Source of the DNA: Bacillus sp. (in: firmicutes)
GTDB lineage: Bacteria > Bacillota > Bacilli > Bacillales > Bacillaceae_J
Direction of reading: 5' to 3'
Length of the DNA: 64,000 bases
Assembly (NCBI GenBank): GCA_012842745.1
Contig: DUSF01000049.1
Coordinates: 1 to 64,000, forward strand
The notes under the pieces are model-generated. The model did no database searches, was not told where the DNA came from, and worked only from the letters and a program-made list of their open reading frames with translations. The translations under genes were made by a program, and so were the position numbers. Shown here in pieces: positions 7,378 through 15,485 of the stretch (position 1 is the first letter of the stretch; each line of letters begins with the position of its first letter).

Positions 7378-8882
7378 TATTCATCACCCAAATTTACTTT
7401 TGGTGGCTGAATATAAGTCGGATTTAAAGAATCTCTAGCATTTTCATCTTGAATCTTTTCAAGTTCATCCATAATAGCTTCTTCTGACCAATCTGGGTGA
7501 ATGTTACGAATTGTTGTTTCAAGCGATTGAACACCCTTTTCATACTTAGTTGATTCTTCAGTATCACGTTCTGAATCTGCTTTAGGCAGCATGTCGCCCC
7601 ACTCAATAACAGGCTCTTTAACTTCGAATTGCGAGCTGCCTAAAGTGTTTTCTAGTATGATACATTTTCGAAAGGCATCCTTGATAAACACATCGAACTT
7701 ATCTTTTATGGCCTCGGCTTTTATTACAGACTGAATCCATTCGTATAAAATAGCGATTGCCGAACGGCTGCCAGCATCCGTATTAACACCAGCTGCTTGT
7801 GCCGATGTTTTGCTAATCGATAACATGTAATCAATCAATCTTTTAACATGTTCAAATGATTGCTCTGTTTGAGCGTCCCAGGTGATATATTGTGGCGTGG
7901 CCCCGTTGTTCTCATCATAAGAAACCACCTCCAAATCGGCATTACGAACAAACCGTTGACCGTAAAATTTTTCATTCGTTTGTGCAACCGTATCCCAAAG
8001 TTTTCTAGGAATCGCTAATTTAGGCTTACCATGCTTCTCGAATACGATTGAATCTCTTGTAATGGTCCAGTTTATTTCATCCTGTATAGTGTCGATATTG
8101 CGCAACCCCGAACGGCCACGTGGCTCCAATAACGTTTCGTCATTTGGCAAGATGTCACACATTAGCTCATTTACACCATCTAACACTAGGTCATCCGGAA
8201 TGACAATATCATATTGTTGAGCATATTCTTGGCTGTCAATTTGTTCTTTGACCTTTTCTCCTTCCATCAAAAATACCAATTGCTCAATTAACAATTGGTT
8301 GTTTTCTAAACGTTGGCGCTCGACTCGTAAATATTTTTCTTTGCCTCGGTCTTCAACCCAAGCTATATCGGCTCCCATTTCGTCTTCATGCTCAAAATAC
8401 ATATCGATTGGCTTGAACTCAAACCATGCACCTTTTTCTTGTGTCCACCTGCATCTGTAAGCTATAGCACCATCTACTTGATGCTGCACTACCGCAGGCC
8501 ATATTTTACTTTGTATTTTTGATATTTTTTCTATTTGCTTTACATAATCAAGCAGCTGTTCATCTTTTTCGGTATCACCGGATATGTTGCCCAATGAACG
8601 ATTGATTAAGTCGGCCGGCAATTCTGCCACAACAGAACTAAAGTTAACTACGACATAATGCGGCAATGTTACTTTCGGCTCTACATGTCCATAACGGAAA
8701 TAGCGTCTTGGATGCTTTCTGTATTGAATTTTTGACCTGATGTCTGAATCGAATAATTGTTGCGCTCGTGGAAAAATATCCTCATGATTGCCATCGTATA
8801 GCGCTCGATAATAACGAATAGTTTCAATGAATTTGTTAAATGGTTCCGGTGGAAAGCTTTGATTAACATAGTTAATCGTCAA
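7377..8882 (-). CDS. Phage portal protein (SPP1/PBSX-type)
   Basis: 501 residues, the typical size for SPP1-like portals, positioned between terminase and the MuF head protein. The start is TTG at 8882, with AAGGGGTG 7 nt upstream. The protein forms the dodecameric channel for DNA packaging at the capsid vertex. Sequence features in line with the family are an N-terminal region rich in aromatics (YRALYDGNHED), a central helical stem segment (GSRSAIAILYEWIQ) and an acidic C-terminus. Confidence 0.85.
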   Translation of the reverse strand: MTINYVNQSFPPEPFNKFIETIRYYRALYDGNHEDIFPRAQQLFDSDIRSKIQYRKHPRRYFRYGHVEPKVTLPHYVVVNFSSVVAELPADLINRSLGNISGDTEKDEQLLDYVKQIEKISKIQSKIWPAVVQHQVDGAIAYRCRWTQEKGAWFEFKPIDMYFEHEDEMGADIAWVEDRGKEKYLRVERQRLENNQLLIEQLVFLMEGEKVKEQIDSQEYAQQYDIVIPDDLVLDGVNELMCDILPNDETLLEPRGRSGLRNIDTIQDEINWTITRDSIVFEKHGKPKLAIPRKLWDTVAQTNEKFYGQRFVRNADLEVVSYDENNGATPQYITWDAQTEQSFEHVKRLIDYMLSISKTSAQAAGVNTDAGSRSAIAILYEWIQSVIKAEAIKDKFDVFIKDAFRKCIILENTLGSSQFEVKEPVIEWGDMLPKADSERDTEESTKYEKGVQSLETTIRNIHPDWSEEAIMDELEKIQDENARDSLNPTYIQPPKVNLGDE

Positions 8883-8910
8883 ACGACTTCACCCCTTTCA
8901 AAAACAACAA

Positions 8911-8930
8911 AAAAACACCTTAATTGGTGT
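8911..8930 (-). terminator. Short hairpin with T7 run before the portal gene
   Basis: ACACC/GGTGT stem with a 6-nt loop, followed by TTTTTTT on the minus strand. It overlaps the end of the peptidase gene and lies just upstream of the portal gene. The stem is short, so partial termination is more likely. Confidence 0.45.
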
Positions 8931-9219
8931 CTGCTGTTGAAAAATTAAGTTTGTTATCCTTTAATACTTGATATAAAACAATGCCGACACGATTTATTAC
9001 ATCTTCATCTTGTTCGATAAATCCAGCTTCATTAAAACAAGCATGTAATAGTTCATGTACAAAAGTTTGTTCTTTTTTGTCATTCGACAAACCATCTTTA
9101 AGTTTAATCAATGATTTATGATAGAGACATGTCCCCATTGTATTTGGGTCATCGTCTATTTCTTGTACACTTATCACTTGATAACCAACACCGGCCACAA
9201 TTACTTTGTTTGGTATCAT
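8920..9219 (-). CDS. Small zinc-metallopeptidase-like protein (HExxH)
   Basis: 99 residues from the ATG at 9219, which has GGAGG at 7 nt; an upstream TTG start (9237) would have no ribosome site. It contains FVHELLHACFNEAGF near residues 59-73, an HExxH zinc site followed by an E. This resembles minimal ImmA/IrrE-type or phage-encoded peptidases found next to terminase genes in Bacillus phages. The substrate is unknown; processing of a head protein or a regulator is possible. Confidence 0.65.
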   Translation of the reverse strand: MIPNKVIVAGVGYQVISVQEIDDDPNTMGTCLYHKSLIKLKDGLSNDKKEQTFVHELLHACFNEAGFIEQDEDVINRVGIVLYQVLKDNKLNFSTADTN

Positions 9220-9230
9220 TTTATTCCTCC

Positions 9231-10490
9231 TTACCAACCAGTAGGCCTTTGGTTACTATATTTCATTTCAGGTCCCCTCAATGGCTCCGTAGAATATCTT
9301 AGGGCTGCCATAGCATCATCAAATACTTCTACTGGAACATCAAGATATAAACCTGTTTTTTTGTCTTTTTTCCATGACCACTGTTGAATTTCTTTAATTG
9401 TATTCACGCAATTGGGATGGATATATATTTTTCGTTGTTTCAAATAATCTATTTGTGCTTGAACACTACCCGGTTCCTTTACAACTGCCACTGCATAATA
9501 TCCAGCATTACCCCACATTTGTATTCTGTCTGGCTCAGCTGAATCACAATACATCATTAAATATTTGTTTAATCCTCTTCTGTCAGCCAACTCAATAATT
9601 TCACTTGTATCCATCTCATGCACATATATTTCATCGCAAATATAAAAATCACCATCTTTAACACCAACAGTGAGGATTGCATTCGCATGGTTGAATCCAA
9701 AGTCTTGAGCATGGTGCATTGAATCAAACATAGCATACGAAATATCAAAATCTTTAACAATGAAATTTTTAAGGATTAAGCCGCCCGTTTCGCCCCAGTT
9801 TCCTAGACCATAAATTTCATAACCGTCTGGATCCTGCTTTTTCCTCAACATCATCCTTCGATGGTATGCATCATCAATAAAACGATTCTGTAAATAAGTT
9901 GAATGGTGAGTTAGAACATCAGGATTAACGATGTCAAAGTACTTTCTTTTAATCCAGTGAGTAGCTGACACCGGGTTAAAAGTAAAGGTGATTTGGTAAT
10001 AAAGATTATGATTATCTAGAATACCACGCAAACGGTCATCCAGTATATCAACATCTGATTCTTGTAGCTCCGTTGCTTCTTCAATCCATATCCAAACTAA
10101 TTTTCCGTGAGCAAAGTTAATCGATTTTAATTTTTCTCTGTCCCTTGCATCATTTACGCCACGAAAAATAACCTCGTTACCAGTAACGCGGCTTTTAAGT
10201 GATAAAGGCGATTGACGCATTTCCCAAAATTCTTCTGCCCTTTCACCGTATATTCTATTAATGGCACCAGTTAATTCAGCATAGGTACTATTTCTATTCG
10301 TTTCATTTACTTTCCGAACACATAAAAGATTAGCACCTTTGTATTTAGGATCACTTAGTTTTAGAATAAAGTCTTGCGCAATGTTTACTGACTTTCCAGA
10401 ACCAGCACTTCCTCTTAATGCTCGATAACGGCAACGAGTTTGATTCACTTGTTTGAAATGCTTATTAAATGTGACTTTGATAACACTCAT
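9231..10490 (-). CDS. terL: Terminase large subunit (PBSX-type TerL)
   Basis: 419 residues. The N-terminal ATPase has Walker A GSAGSGKS at residues 27-34 and Walker B LVWIWIEE at 131-138. The C-terminal RNase H-like nuclease begins with DFGF at about 263-266, with further acidic residues following ([10 protein letters not shown] near 320). It packages DNA through the portal. The start overlaps the TerS stop by 4 nt. It is close to the PBSX/phBC6A51 type in arrangement. Confidence 0.92.
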   Translation of the reverse strand: MSVIKVTFNKHFKQVNQTRCRYRALRGSAGSGKSVNIAQDFILKLSDPKYKGANLLCVRKVNETNRNSTYAELTGAINRIYGERAEEFWEMRQSPLSLKSRVTGNEVIFRGVNDARDREKLKSINFAHGKLVWIWIEEATELQESDVDILDDRLRGILDNHNLYYQITFTFNPVSATHWIKRKYFDIVNPDVLTHHSTYLQNRFIDDAYHRRMMLRKKQDPDGYEIYGLGNWGETGGLILKNFIVKDFDISYAMFDSMHHAQDFGFNHANAILTVGVKDGDFYICDEIYVHEMDTSEIIELADRRGLNKYLMMYCDSAEPDRIQMWGNAGYYAVAVVKEPGSVQAQIDYLKQRKIYIHPNCVNTIKEIQQWSWKKDKKTGLYLDVPVEVFDDAMAALRYSTEPLRGPEMKYSNQRPTGW

Positions 10491-11227
10491 TCATCATCAT
10501 CCCCATAATCGATTTCGATTTTAAGAGAAGTGTCTTCCTTGCCTTTACCAAGTGTTTTGACTTCTGCTTTTGTTTTCTCAATTGTTAATCTCATTTGCTC
10601 AATTTTAAGCCTTCGTTCATCCTCATCATGAGCTAGATCATTAAACTGCTTAATTAAGCTTCTTAGTTCACTCATTGCCCTTGACTGAGCATTAAGAAAA
10701 GTGGCATGCCGGTCCCAAGAAAATTGGAATTCGTATTCTCTTTCCGTTATCATCGGCTGCATGCCGTCTTTAGTAGGAACTATTTCAAACTTTTCTTTCT
10801 TGAGTTCCTTTATCATTTCTTCTTTATCTGTAACAAACATAATTGGTTGGGCCCGAATAATGGCAGCATACTGAATTTGTATTTGGTCCCAAACTAAATC
10901 TGCGGGAGTTCGCTCGTTCATTTGCTCCATGATTTCTAATGTTTCAGCTGGAAGGAACTTTGAAAAGAAACCATGTGTTACTGCGTTTTGATTCCCTTTA
11001 GGTGCTGCACCTCCTATATTGCCTTTAGCATTGATATTACCTTTAGGCGCACCACGTGTTTTTGTGTGCACACCTTTTTCTTTTGTATGCACACTATCAC
11101 GGGACCACTTGTAACGAGTTTTCCATGACTTTACAGTGTTTAAAGTGACATCATATTTTTCAGCGATGTCCTTGTACTTCATGCCTTTAACATAATCTTT
11201 TTCAGCTAATACGTATTTCTCGGCCAT
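10487..11227 (-). CDS. terS: Terminase small subunit (PBSX-type TerS)
   Basis: 246 residues. The N-terminal helix-turn-helix ([25 protein letters not shown]) recognises phage DNA. It is followed by a basic, Gly/Asn-rich linker with the [12 protein letters not shown] pattern common in PBSX-type small terminases, then a long helical region and an acidic tail. It starts the packaging/head operon and overlaps TerL by 4 nt. The gap upstream (11228-11307) holds the terminator of the HicAB-SecB operon. Confidence 0.88.
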   Translation of the reverse strand: MAEKYVLAEKDYVKGMKYKDIAEKYDVTLNTVKSWKTRYKWSRDSVHTKEKGVHTKTRGAPKGNINAKGNIGGAAPKGNQNAVTHGFFSKFLPAETLEIMEQMNERTPADLVWDQIQIQYAAIIRAQPIMFVTDKEEMIKELKKEKFEIVPTKDGMQPMITEREYEFQFSWDRHATFLNAQSRAMSELRSLIKQFNDLAHDEDERRLKIEQMRLTIEKTKAEVKTLGKGKEDTSLKIEIDYGDDDE

Positions 11228-11275
11228 TTACATCACCTGCCACCCCCGCTATTTTATGTTTGTTTTGGACAAAAG

Positions 11276-11297
11276 AAAAAGCACCTCAAAGGATGCT
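11276..11297 (-). terminator. Terminator of the hicAB-secB-like operon
   Basis: AGCA(T)CC / GGTGCT stem with a one-base bulge, followed by TTTTTCTTTT on the minus strand, 10 nt past the end of the SecB-like gene. It separates the toxin operon from the packaging genes. Confidence 0.55.
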
Positions 11298-11307
11298 AAT
11301 GATATGA

Positions 11308-11727
11308 TCAATTATTTTTATCATTATCAACTAATTCACTCCATAATATCGGTGCTGTTATTAAAGGGGAACCAACAATCTTATCTGATATAAAACTAAT
11401 TATTAAAGAAGATTGAGTTATTAAAGGTCTAGCAAAAACATCTTTTATATTTTGTTCAATTAGCTTATCCAAGTCCAACTCAGAGTCGGAAGTGATTTCG
11501 AATTTTCCTCTAACGTCTAACTTAATCATCATCGTATCACTTAGTTCTATTTCAGACACATTTTTTAATTCAACAATTTTGTTTTCCGTATCAATTCTAA
11601 CAACTTCAACACCATTATTAAAAAGTTCAGCTTGCTCTTCGATCTTAACATTAGAGTAATTTTTAGCAATTAACTCCTGAACAAAAATATCTATTACTTC
11701 TATTCCAACCTTTTTTGAGTTACTCAT
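11308..11727 (-). CDS. SecB-like chaperone of a toxin-antitoxin operon
   Basis: 139 residues. The second half follows the SecB pattern: a strand with LDVRGKFEITSD, then a helix leading to NIKDVFARPLIT, a helix SSLIISFISD and a terminal SPLITAPILW. This compares with N-x-x-x-I-LFPYAR...LNLAPVNF in SecB. Bacillaceae do not use SecB for export; SecB-like genes in such genomes are typically linked to toxin-antitoxin operons. The start overlaps the HicB stop by 8 nt, so it is translated with the antitoxin. Its likely role is to bind and protect the extended HicB. Confidence 0.65.
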   Translation of the reverse strand: MSNSKKVGIEVIDIFVQELIAKNYSNVKIEEQAELFNNGVEVVRIDTENKIVELKNVSEIELSDTMMIKLDVRGKFEITSDSELDLDKLIEQNIKDVFARPLITQSSLIISFISDKIVGSPLITAPILWSELVDNDKNN

Positions 11728-12292
11728 TATTTATGACACCCCACATTTCTTTTCCAAGACTTTTTGGGTTCCATCTATTATGCGTATTAACTCCAGACCA
11801 TTGTTCACTTAAAACATCTTCTAAATCTTTAGATGCCTTCCTTACTCTTTTATGGCTTTCCATATTAATGTTAATTGTAGGCGCTAACTCATTAAGTGAC
11901 TTTTTAATAATAGTTAAAAGTTCATGTTGTCCATAATTAAAAGAAAGTAAGTATAATATGTATTGGTTTAAACTAACACCTTCTTCTTTGGCTTGATTAG
12001 AGAGATTACGATGCATATTTTTCGGAAGTCTTAAAGTCAGTTTCCCACTAAAATCTTCAGTTTTCTCGCATTTTGGTAATGGTATTTGAATTTTTCTATT
12101 CAATGCGGTCTCAATCCAAATCTCTTTAGCATATTCAAGGTTTTCTAACGCTTCTTTTTTTGACGAACCATCTGCTATGCATCCATTTAAATCTGGATGT
12201 TCCGCAACCCAACCACCACCAGCATCTTTAGGTATAGATTTCAAAACAATTGGATAATCGATTTCCATATAATATTTTAAATTACTACTCAA
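11720..12292 (-). CDS. hicB: HicB antitoxin with ribbon-helix-helix and long C-terminal extension
   Basis: 190 residues. Residues ~10-65 are the HicB partial RNase H fold (GGGWVAEHPDLNGCIADGSS). Residues ~83-118 form a ribbon-helix-helix (GKLTLRLPKNMHRNLSNQAK). About 70 residues follow that ordinary HicB proteins lack, ending in a segment with three tryptophans (W165, W174, W184). In toxin-antitoxin-chaperone systems the antitoxin carries a C-terminal chaperone-addiction tail, and this extension is a good candidate. The start is TTG at 12292, 5 nt after the toxin stop, with AAGGAGAG upstream. It is probably autoregulated through two repeats upstream of hicA. Confidence 0.8.
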   Translation of the reverse strand: MSSNLKYYMEIDYPIVLKSIPKDAGGGWVAEHPDLNGCIADGSSKKEALENLEYAKEIWIETALNRKIQIPLPKCEKTEDFSGKLTLRLPKNMHRNLSNQAKEEGVSLNQYILYLLSFNYGQHELLTIIKKSLNELAPTININMESHKRVRKASKDLEDVLSEQWSGVNTHNRWNPKSLGKEMWGVINNE

Positions 12293-12297
12293 TTTAA

Positions 12298-12552
12298 TTA
12301 CTCTCCTTCTTCAAAAGTTTCTATAAGAGTTATTATTCTTTCTACATAAAGTCTTTTTAACCTATTATTATGTACTGGAGCTACAATCATTGTATTATCC
12401 TTATCTTCAGGATGATACACAATGAAATGACTACCTCCCCTTGGATTATCTACAATTAAATTATAATACTCAATAATAGTTCTAAATTGATCCCACTTTA
12501 CATCAACTGGATTATTAGCAAATTTTTGTAATCGTTTACTTATTCTTGACAA
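12298..12552 (-). CDS. hicA: HicA family toxin
   Basis: 84 residues. It has the HicA double-stranded RNA-binding-like fold with the catalytic histidine in PRGGSHFIVYH (H42) and the MIVAPVHNNRLKRLYV segment. HicA toxins cleave or block mRNA on ribosomes. It is first in an operon with HicB and the SecB-like gene. The start is TTG at 12552, behind AGGAGAGGAG. This is a longer HicA type than the 64-residue paralogue at 14594 and shares little sequence with it. Confidence 0.8.
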   Translation of the reverse strand: MSRISKRLQKFANNPVDVKWDQFRTIIEYYNLIVDNPRGGSHFIVYHPEDKDNTMIVAPVHNNRLKRLYVERIITLIETFEEGE

Positions 12553-12571
12553 AATGCTCCTCTCCTACCTA

Positions 12572-12650
12572 ACCATATGTAATACCAATTAAAATTATTA
12601 CACGCACCATATATGATACCACTTTATATCAATTTTTAATCAATTGTCAA
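12572..12650 (-). promoter_or_regulatory. Promoter and direct-repeat operators of hicAB-secB-like operon
   Basis: On the minus strand TTGACA (12645-12650), a 16-nt spacer and TATAAA (12623-12628) form a sigmaA promoter. Two direct repeats of TGGTATNNNATATGGT type lie at 12606-12621 and 12572-12587, 34 bp apart, covering the start site and leader. They are probably sites for the HicB ribbon-helix-helix domain. Confidence 0.65.
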
Positions 12651-12706
12651 TAATAATCTAATCACTACTTATTTACTAATACAGACTTCGTACGTCAAAC
12701 CGTACG

Positions 12707-13195
12707 TCATGAAACTCTTTGTTCTACTTTTTTTCTTGCCCGCTCGATGTACTGCTGCACCGTTCTCTTTTTTAATCCAACCATATCAGCTATTTGAGAC
12801 ATGCTTAATCCTTGAGCTGTATGAAGAATATAACATTGTCGTTCTCTTAAAGAAAATGAAGATATTATATTCAGTAAAATCTTTTTTTGAGATTCTGTTA
12901 AATATAATTGGTTTTCACCAGTATCAAGTTGATCCCGTATATCAGGAATAATATCCATGCTTTCAAGAGAGTGTCTTTGGTAAATTGACTTTTTATCAAT
13001 ACCTCTTAATAAGCCTGGCTGCCTTCCTGTTTCTAACCACTCAATAACAAAATCCATATCGCCAATCATATTGCTGATAATCTTACTATCATCACAATCT
13101 GCGGCTAAATCCATATCTAAACTATTTTTTAGTTTATTTAGTTTTCTTTTACCATCAGAATATTCTTGAATAAGCCTGTCAGCCCAATTTGGCAT
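12707..13195 (-). CDS. Sigma-like late gene activator (Xpf/ArpU-type)
   Basis: 162 residues from the ATG at 13195, with AAGGAG 8 nt upstream. The C-terminus is a sigma-70 region-4-like helix-turn-helix (LRERQCYILHTAQGLSMSQIADMVGLKKRTVQQYIERARKKV). The N-terminal half carries DMDFVIEWLETGRQPG, seen in Bacillus phage positive control factors such as PBSX Xpf. It probably drives transcription of the packaging and structural operon. It lies with the 13208 gene upstream of the toxin operon and TerS. Confidence 0.75.
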   Translation of the reverse strand: MPNWADRLIQEYSDGKRKLNKLKNSLDMDLAADCDDSKIISNMIGDMDFVIEWLETGRQPGLLRGIDKKSIYQRHSLESMDIIPDIRDQLDTGENQLYLTESQKKILLNIISSFSLRERQCYILHTAQGLSMSQIADMVGLKKRTVQQYIERARKKVEQRVS

Positions 13196-13207
13196 ATAAA
13201 TCACTCC

Positions 13208-13429
13208 TTATCTTTGTCTCCAAGCTCCCTTGTGCTTTGAATATATCGGTCTATTTACGCCCATAATGTCTTTCCATTCACGTTCAGTTAAATGCTCTTC
13301 TTGAGCCTTCTGTGGCTTTTTGTGACTTTTCTTTTTATTCTTAGTTGCTAATTCTGGATGCTGTTTTGTTAAATCCTTTAATTGGTCTTTAATTGTTGGA
13401 TTAATTAATCTCAACTCCCTTGGTTGCAA
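13208..13429 (-). CDS. Small basic phage protein with TEREWKDIMGV motif
   Basis: Up to 73 residues, rich in Lys, ending LTEREWKDIMGVNRPIYSKHKGAWRQR. This C-terminal motif recurs in small proteins next to late regulators in Bacillus prophages. The start is uncertain: the TTG at 13429 gives the full length but AAGGGAG lies inside the frame, so a slightly shorter form is possible. It probably shares a transcript with the sigma-like factor 3 nt downstream of its end. I cannot assign a function. Confidence 0.6.
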   Translation of the reverse strand: MQPRELRLINPTIKDQLKDLTKQHPELATKNKKKSHKKPQKAQEEHLTEREWKDIMGVNRPIYSKHKGAWRQR

Positions 13430-13507
13430 AAATAGGTATAAATTTGTAGATTGGTTGCAACGATAGATTCAGTTGCCAAAATGTTCATTTTTCGGTAATT
13501 TAGTTGC
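13423..13507. repeat. Four GTTGC direct repeats upstream of the late regulator genes
   Basis: GTTGC occurs at 13423, 13454, 13472 and 13503, giving spacings of 31, 18 and 31 nt. Each copy has T- or A-rich flanks (GGTTGCAA twice, AGTTGCC twice). The block lies just upstream of, and overlapping, the 5' end of the 13208 gene. It could be a binding array for a regulator of late control genes. Confidence 0.4.
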
Positions 13508-13519
13508 CTAGAGTAAAAA

Positions 13520-13590
13520 TAAAAAAAGGACACCAATCACAAAGCCAGACAAATAGCTTGTCCGAGCTTTAGATCAGTGTCCTCCAGATG
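13520..13590 (-). terminator. Large branched terminator after the membrane protein gene
   Basis: On the minus strand AGGACACTGATC..., inner AAAGC/GCTTT and GACAAG/TTTGTC stems, then TGGTGTCCT followed by TTTTTTTATTTTT. The outer 7-bp stem pairs 13527-13533 with 13576-13582. It ends the xtrA-membrane protein unit. Confidence 0.65.
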
Positions 13591-13599
13591 GCTGGTAGG

Positions 13600-14271
13600 C
13601 TACTCTTTTAAGTCCCCTAGGACTATATCGATAAATTCAAGTAATAATTCATGTCTCCTTTTTTCTTTTGTCAATTCATAATACATTATGATAAATGATA
13701 TTAAAACAAACGTTATTATACTAAAGATAGAAATTACCAATCCTAAATCATTAACAGCAATATCAAGTTTACTTCTTAAATATAAATTCATTCCAGATAT
13801 AAATATTGAAATAACTATCCCAAATAAGATCTTTACTATATCATTATTATTTTTACATTTTATAACCGCTTGTATAATCTGCAATTCTCTTTTTCTGTCT
13901 TTATATTTTGCTTTTATAGCTTCGATAACCTTATTTAGGTTATTTGATTGCTCGTTTTCTAATTTCAATCCTTTCAATAAATCGTTAATTTCTTCTAAAG
14001 ATAAATTATCAATGTGTTCTAACCATTCCATCATGTTAACTACTTTATTTTGATGAAAGTAGAAAATTGAAAATAGTTTTGATTCCTTTTTATTTAAGAA
14101 TTTAATATACAAATGCATTAAATTTAATCCAATTATCAAGAACATAATATACGTTATTATTTGAAAAAATATTAAAAGATTTTTCTGTATATAAGCTTGA
14201 AAAACAAAAATAAGTAATACAAAAATAAAATAAAATAAAACAGAAAATATATATTTATATAATGGTTTCAA
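13600..14271 (-). CDS. Hypothetical membrane protein with four predicted TM segments
   Basis: 223 residues. Two N-terminal hydrophobic segments (about residues 8-30 and 35-57) and two C-terminal ones (about 143-165 and 176-197) bracket a cytoplasmic-looking helical domain with NLSLEEINDLLKGLKLE. The gene overlaps xtrA by 4 nt and ends at a strong terminator. It is low in GC compared with neighbours. No family is recognised. In a prophage between late control genes and HicAB, a superinfection or host-interaction role is possible but not shown. Confidence 0.6.
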   Translation of the reverse strand: MKPLYKYIFSVLFYFIFVLLIFVFQAYIQKNLLIFFQIITYIMFLIIGLNLMHLYIKFLNKKESKLFSIFYFHQNKVVNMMEWLEHIDNLSLEEINDLLKGLKLENEQSNNLNKVIEAIKAKYKDRKRELQIIQAVIKCKNNNDIVKILFGIVISIFISGMNLYLRSKLDIAVNDLGLVISIFSIITFVLISFIIMYYELTKEKRRHELLLEFIDIVLGDLKE

Positions 14272-14468
14272 AACTCTTCCCCCTCATCAAACTTCACCCG
14301 TTTGACTTTTCCCTGGTGTGTAACGATCTTTGTTTCCCCATGAGGTGGCAACTCGGTTAATCTCGCCTTTCCATCACACACCACAATAGCAAAGCTCCCT
14401 TTTTGTTCCATTATATCAATTTCTAGTTTCATAGTACTAGGATTTATATCAATATCTTGTAATCTCAT
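14268..14468 (-). CDS. xtrA: XtrA-like phage protein
   Basis: 66 residues from the ATG at 14468, preceded by a GGGGGG site; an upstream start (14510) is unlikely. It matches the PBSX XtrA pattern: MRLQDIDINPSTMKLEIDI, FAIVVCDGKARLTELPPHG and VTHQGKVKRVKF. XtrA is a small conserved protein of PBSX-like elements with no known biochemical role, usually near the late regulator. The stop overlaps the next gene by 4 nt. Confidence 0.8.
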   Translation of the reverse strand: MRLQDIDINPSTMKLEIDIMEQKGSFAIVVCDGKARLTELPPHGETKIVTHQGKVKRVKFDEGEEF

Positions 14469-14541
14469 AAAAGGTTCCCCCCTGTATGTTATTATTAAAT
14501 GGGCTTGCACAGAAGAAATCTTGGCCTTTTTTTATTTTATA

Positions 14542-14570
14542 TTTACACGTATAATAATACGTGTTATAAT
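14542..14570 (+). promoter_or_regulatory. hicAB promoter with palindromic operator in the spacer
   Basis: TTTACA (14542-14547), exactly 17 nt, then TATAAT (14565-14570). The 20-bp inverted repeat ACACGTAT-AATA-ATACGTGT at 14545-14564 fills the spacer. This fits autorepression by HicB's DNA-binding domain. The hicA start follows with AGGAGG at ideal spacing. Confidence 0.75.
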
Positions 14571-14593
14571 AAAAATATAGAAAGGAGGTAACA

Positions 14594-14788
14594 ATGAAGT
14601 CATATTCTTCAAGAGAAATAATTAAACTATTAGAAGATGATGGTTGGTACAAAGTCCATACTGTTGGAGACCATCACCAATTTAAACATCCGACAAAGAA
14701 AGGAAAAGTAACTGTTACCCATCCTAAGAAAGATATTCCGATTAAAAACCTTAAAAGTATTGAAAAGCAATCAGGGATTAAGCTTTAA
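14594..14788 (+). CDS. hicA: HicA toxin (second module)
   Basis: 64 residues, the usual short HicA. SSREIIKLLEDDGWYKVHT begins the fold, and the catalytic histidine lies in VGDHHQFKHP (H27/H28). VTVTHPKKDIPIKNLKSI follows. It is predicted to be an mRNA interferase-type toxin. It is directly followed by HicB on the same strand and preceded by a promoter with a perfect palindromic operator. It is a separate lineage from the HicA at 12298. Confidence 0.88.
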   Translation: MKSYSSREIIKLLEDDGWYKVHTVGDHHQFKHPTKKGKVTVTHPKKDIPIKNLKSIEKQSGIKL

Positions 14789-14846
14789 TCCCCTTTGCTT
14801 GCTCTTTTTATAAACGTAAATTAAATAAAAATAAGGAGGATTACCA

Positions 14847-15263
14847 TTGAAAAAAGACCGTTATATTTATCCTGCCATTTTTGATTATGCCGAAGATGGG
14901 ATTTCAATTGAATTTCCTGATTTACCGGGCTGCTTACCTTGCGCTGTTTCAACAGAAGAAGCCTTTAAAAACGCTAAGGAAGCCATGGCGTTGCATCTAT
15001 ATGGTATGGAATTAGATAACGACTCAATTCCTGAGCCAAGCGATATAAATAAAATAATTAAAAACGAAAATCAAGCCGTTGTATTAGTAGAAGTTTGGAT
15101 GCCGCCATATCGTAGTGAAATTGAAAATAAAGCTGTAAAAAAGACATTAACAATACCTAAATGGCTTGATGATTTAGCACAAGATCATAACGTTAATTTC
15201 TCGCATATTTTACAAGACGCATTAAAACAATATCTTGGTGTTTCCGAAAAACGTCCATCATAG
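14847..15263 (+). CDS. hicB: HicB antitoxin (second module)
   Basis: 138 residues, the standard HicB length. The N-terminal HicB domain (GISIEFPDLPGCLPCAVSTEEA) is followed by a C-terminal DNA-binding helical domain (KKTLTIPKWLDDLAQDHNVNFSHILQDALKQYLG). The start is TTG at 14847, with AAGGAGG 7 nt upstream. A strong terminator begins inside its final codons. It pairs with the HicA 58 nt upstream. No chaperone gene follows it, unlike the 11.3-12.5 kb module. Confidence 0.88.
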   Translation: MKKDRYIYPAIFDYAEDGISIEFPDLPGCLPCAVSTEEAFKNAKEAMALHLYGMELDNDSIPEPSDINKIIKNENQAVVLVEVWMPPYRSEIENKAVKKTLTIPKWLDDLAQDHNVNFSHILQDALKQYLGVSEKRPS

Positions 15264-15276
15264 GACGTTTTTCTTT
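15247..15276 (+). terminator. Terminator of hicAB
   Basis: Perfect 10-bp stem AAAAACGTCC (15247-15256) / GGACGTTTTT (15263-15272), loop of 6, followed by CTTTT. It overlaps the hicB stop codon region. Confidence 0.85.
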
Positions 15277-15378
15277 TAGAAGGGAAACTAAAAAATTACT
15301 TAGTAATTGCGTTATACGGTTGAAAAATAAAATATATATGAATTTGTTCACTATGTTAAAAAAGGATTACTGGATTGA

Positions 15379-15407
15379 AGACTACTAAATACAGTGGTCT
15401 TTTTTTG
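15379..15407 (+). terminator. Terminator in the hicB - RHH gene gap
   Basis: AGACTACT / AGTGGTCT stem with one G.T pair, loop of 6 and T7. It lies in the 222-nt gap between hicB and the small RHH gene. An 11-codon ORF at 15353-15388 runs into it but has no ribosome site. Nothing else is seen in the gap before the next promoter. Confidence 0.65.
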
Positions 15408-15432
15408 TTGGAAAAATATTCACCTTGACGTC

Positions 15433-15461
15433 TTGACGTCAAGTATACTTGATGGTATCAT
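15433..15461 (+). promoter_or_regulatory. Promoter with 14-bp palindrome for the RHH gene
   Basis: TTGACG (15433-15438), a 17-nt spacer and TATCAT (15456-15461). The spacer holds the perfect palindrome TCAAGTATACTTGA (15439-15452). A second TTGACGTC lies 9 nt upstream. A ribbon-helix-helix gene follows directly, so autoregulation is likely. Confidence 0.65.
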
Positions 15462-15485
15462 AGCTATCAAGGAGGTGAACATTAG

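Noticed and set aside
15353-15388. 11-codon ORF before a terminator, as a leader peptide
   Set aside because: No ribosome site upstream of its ATG and no downstream gene that the terminator would obviously regulate.
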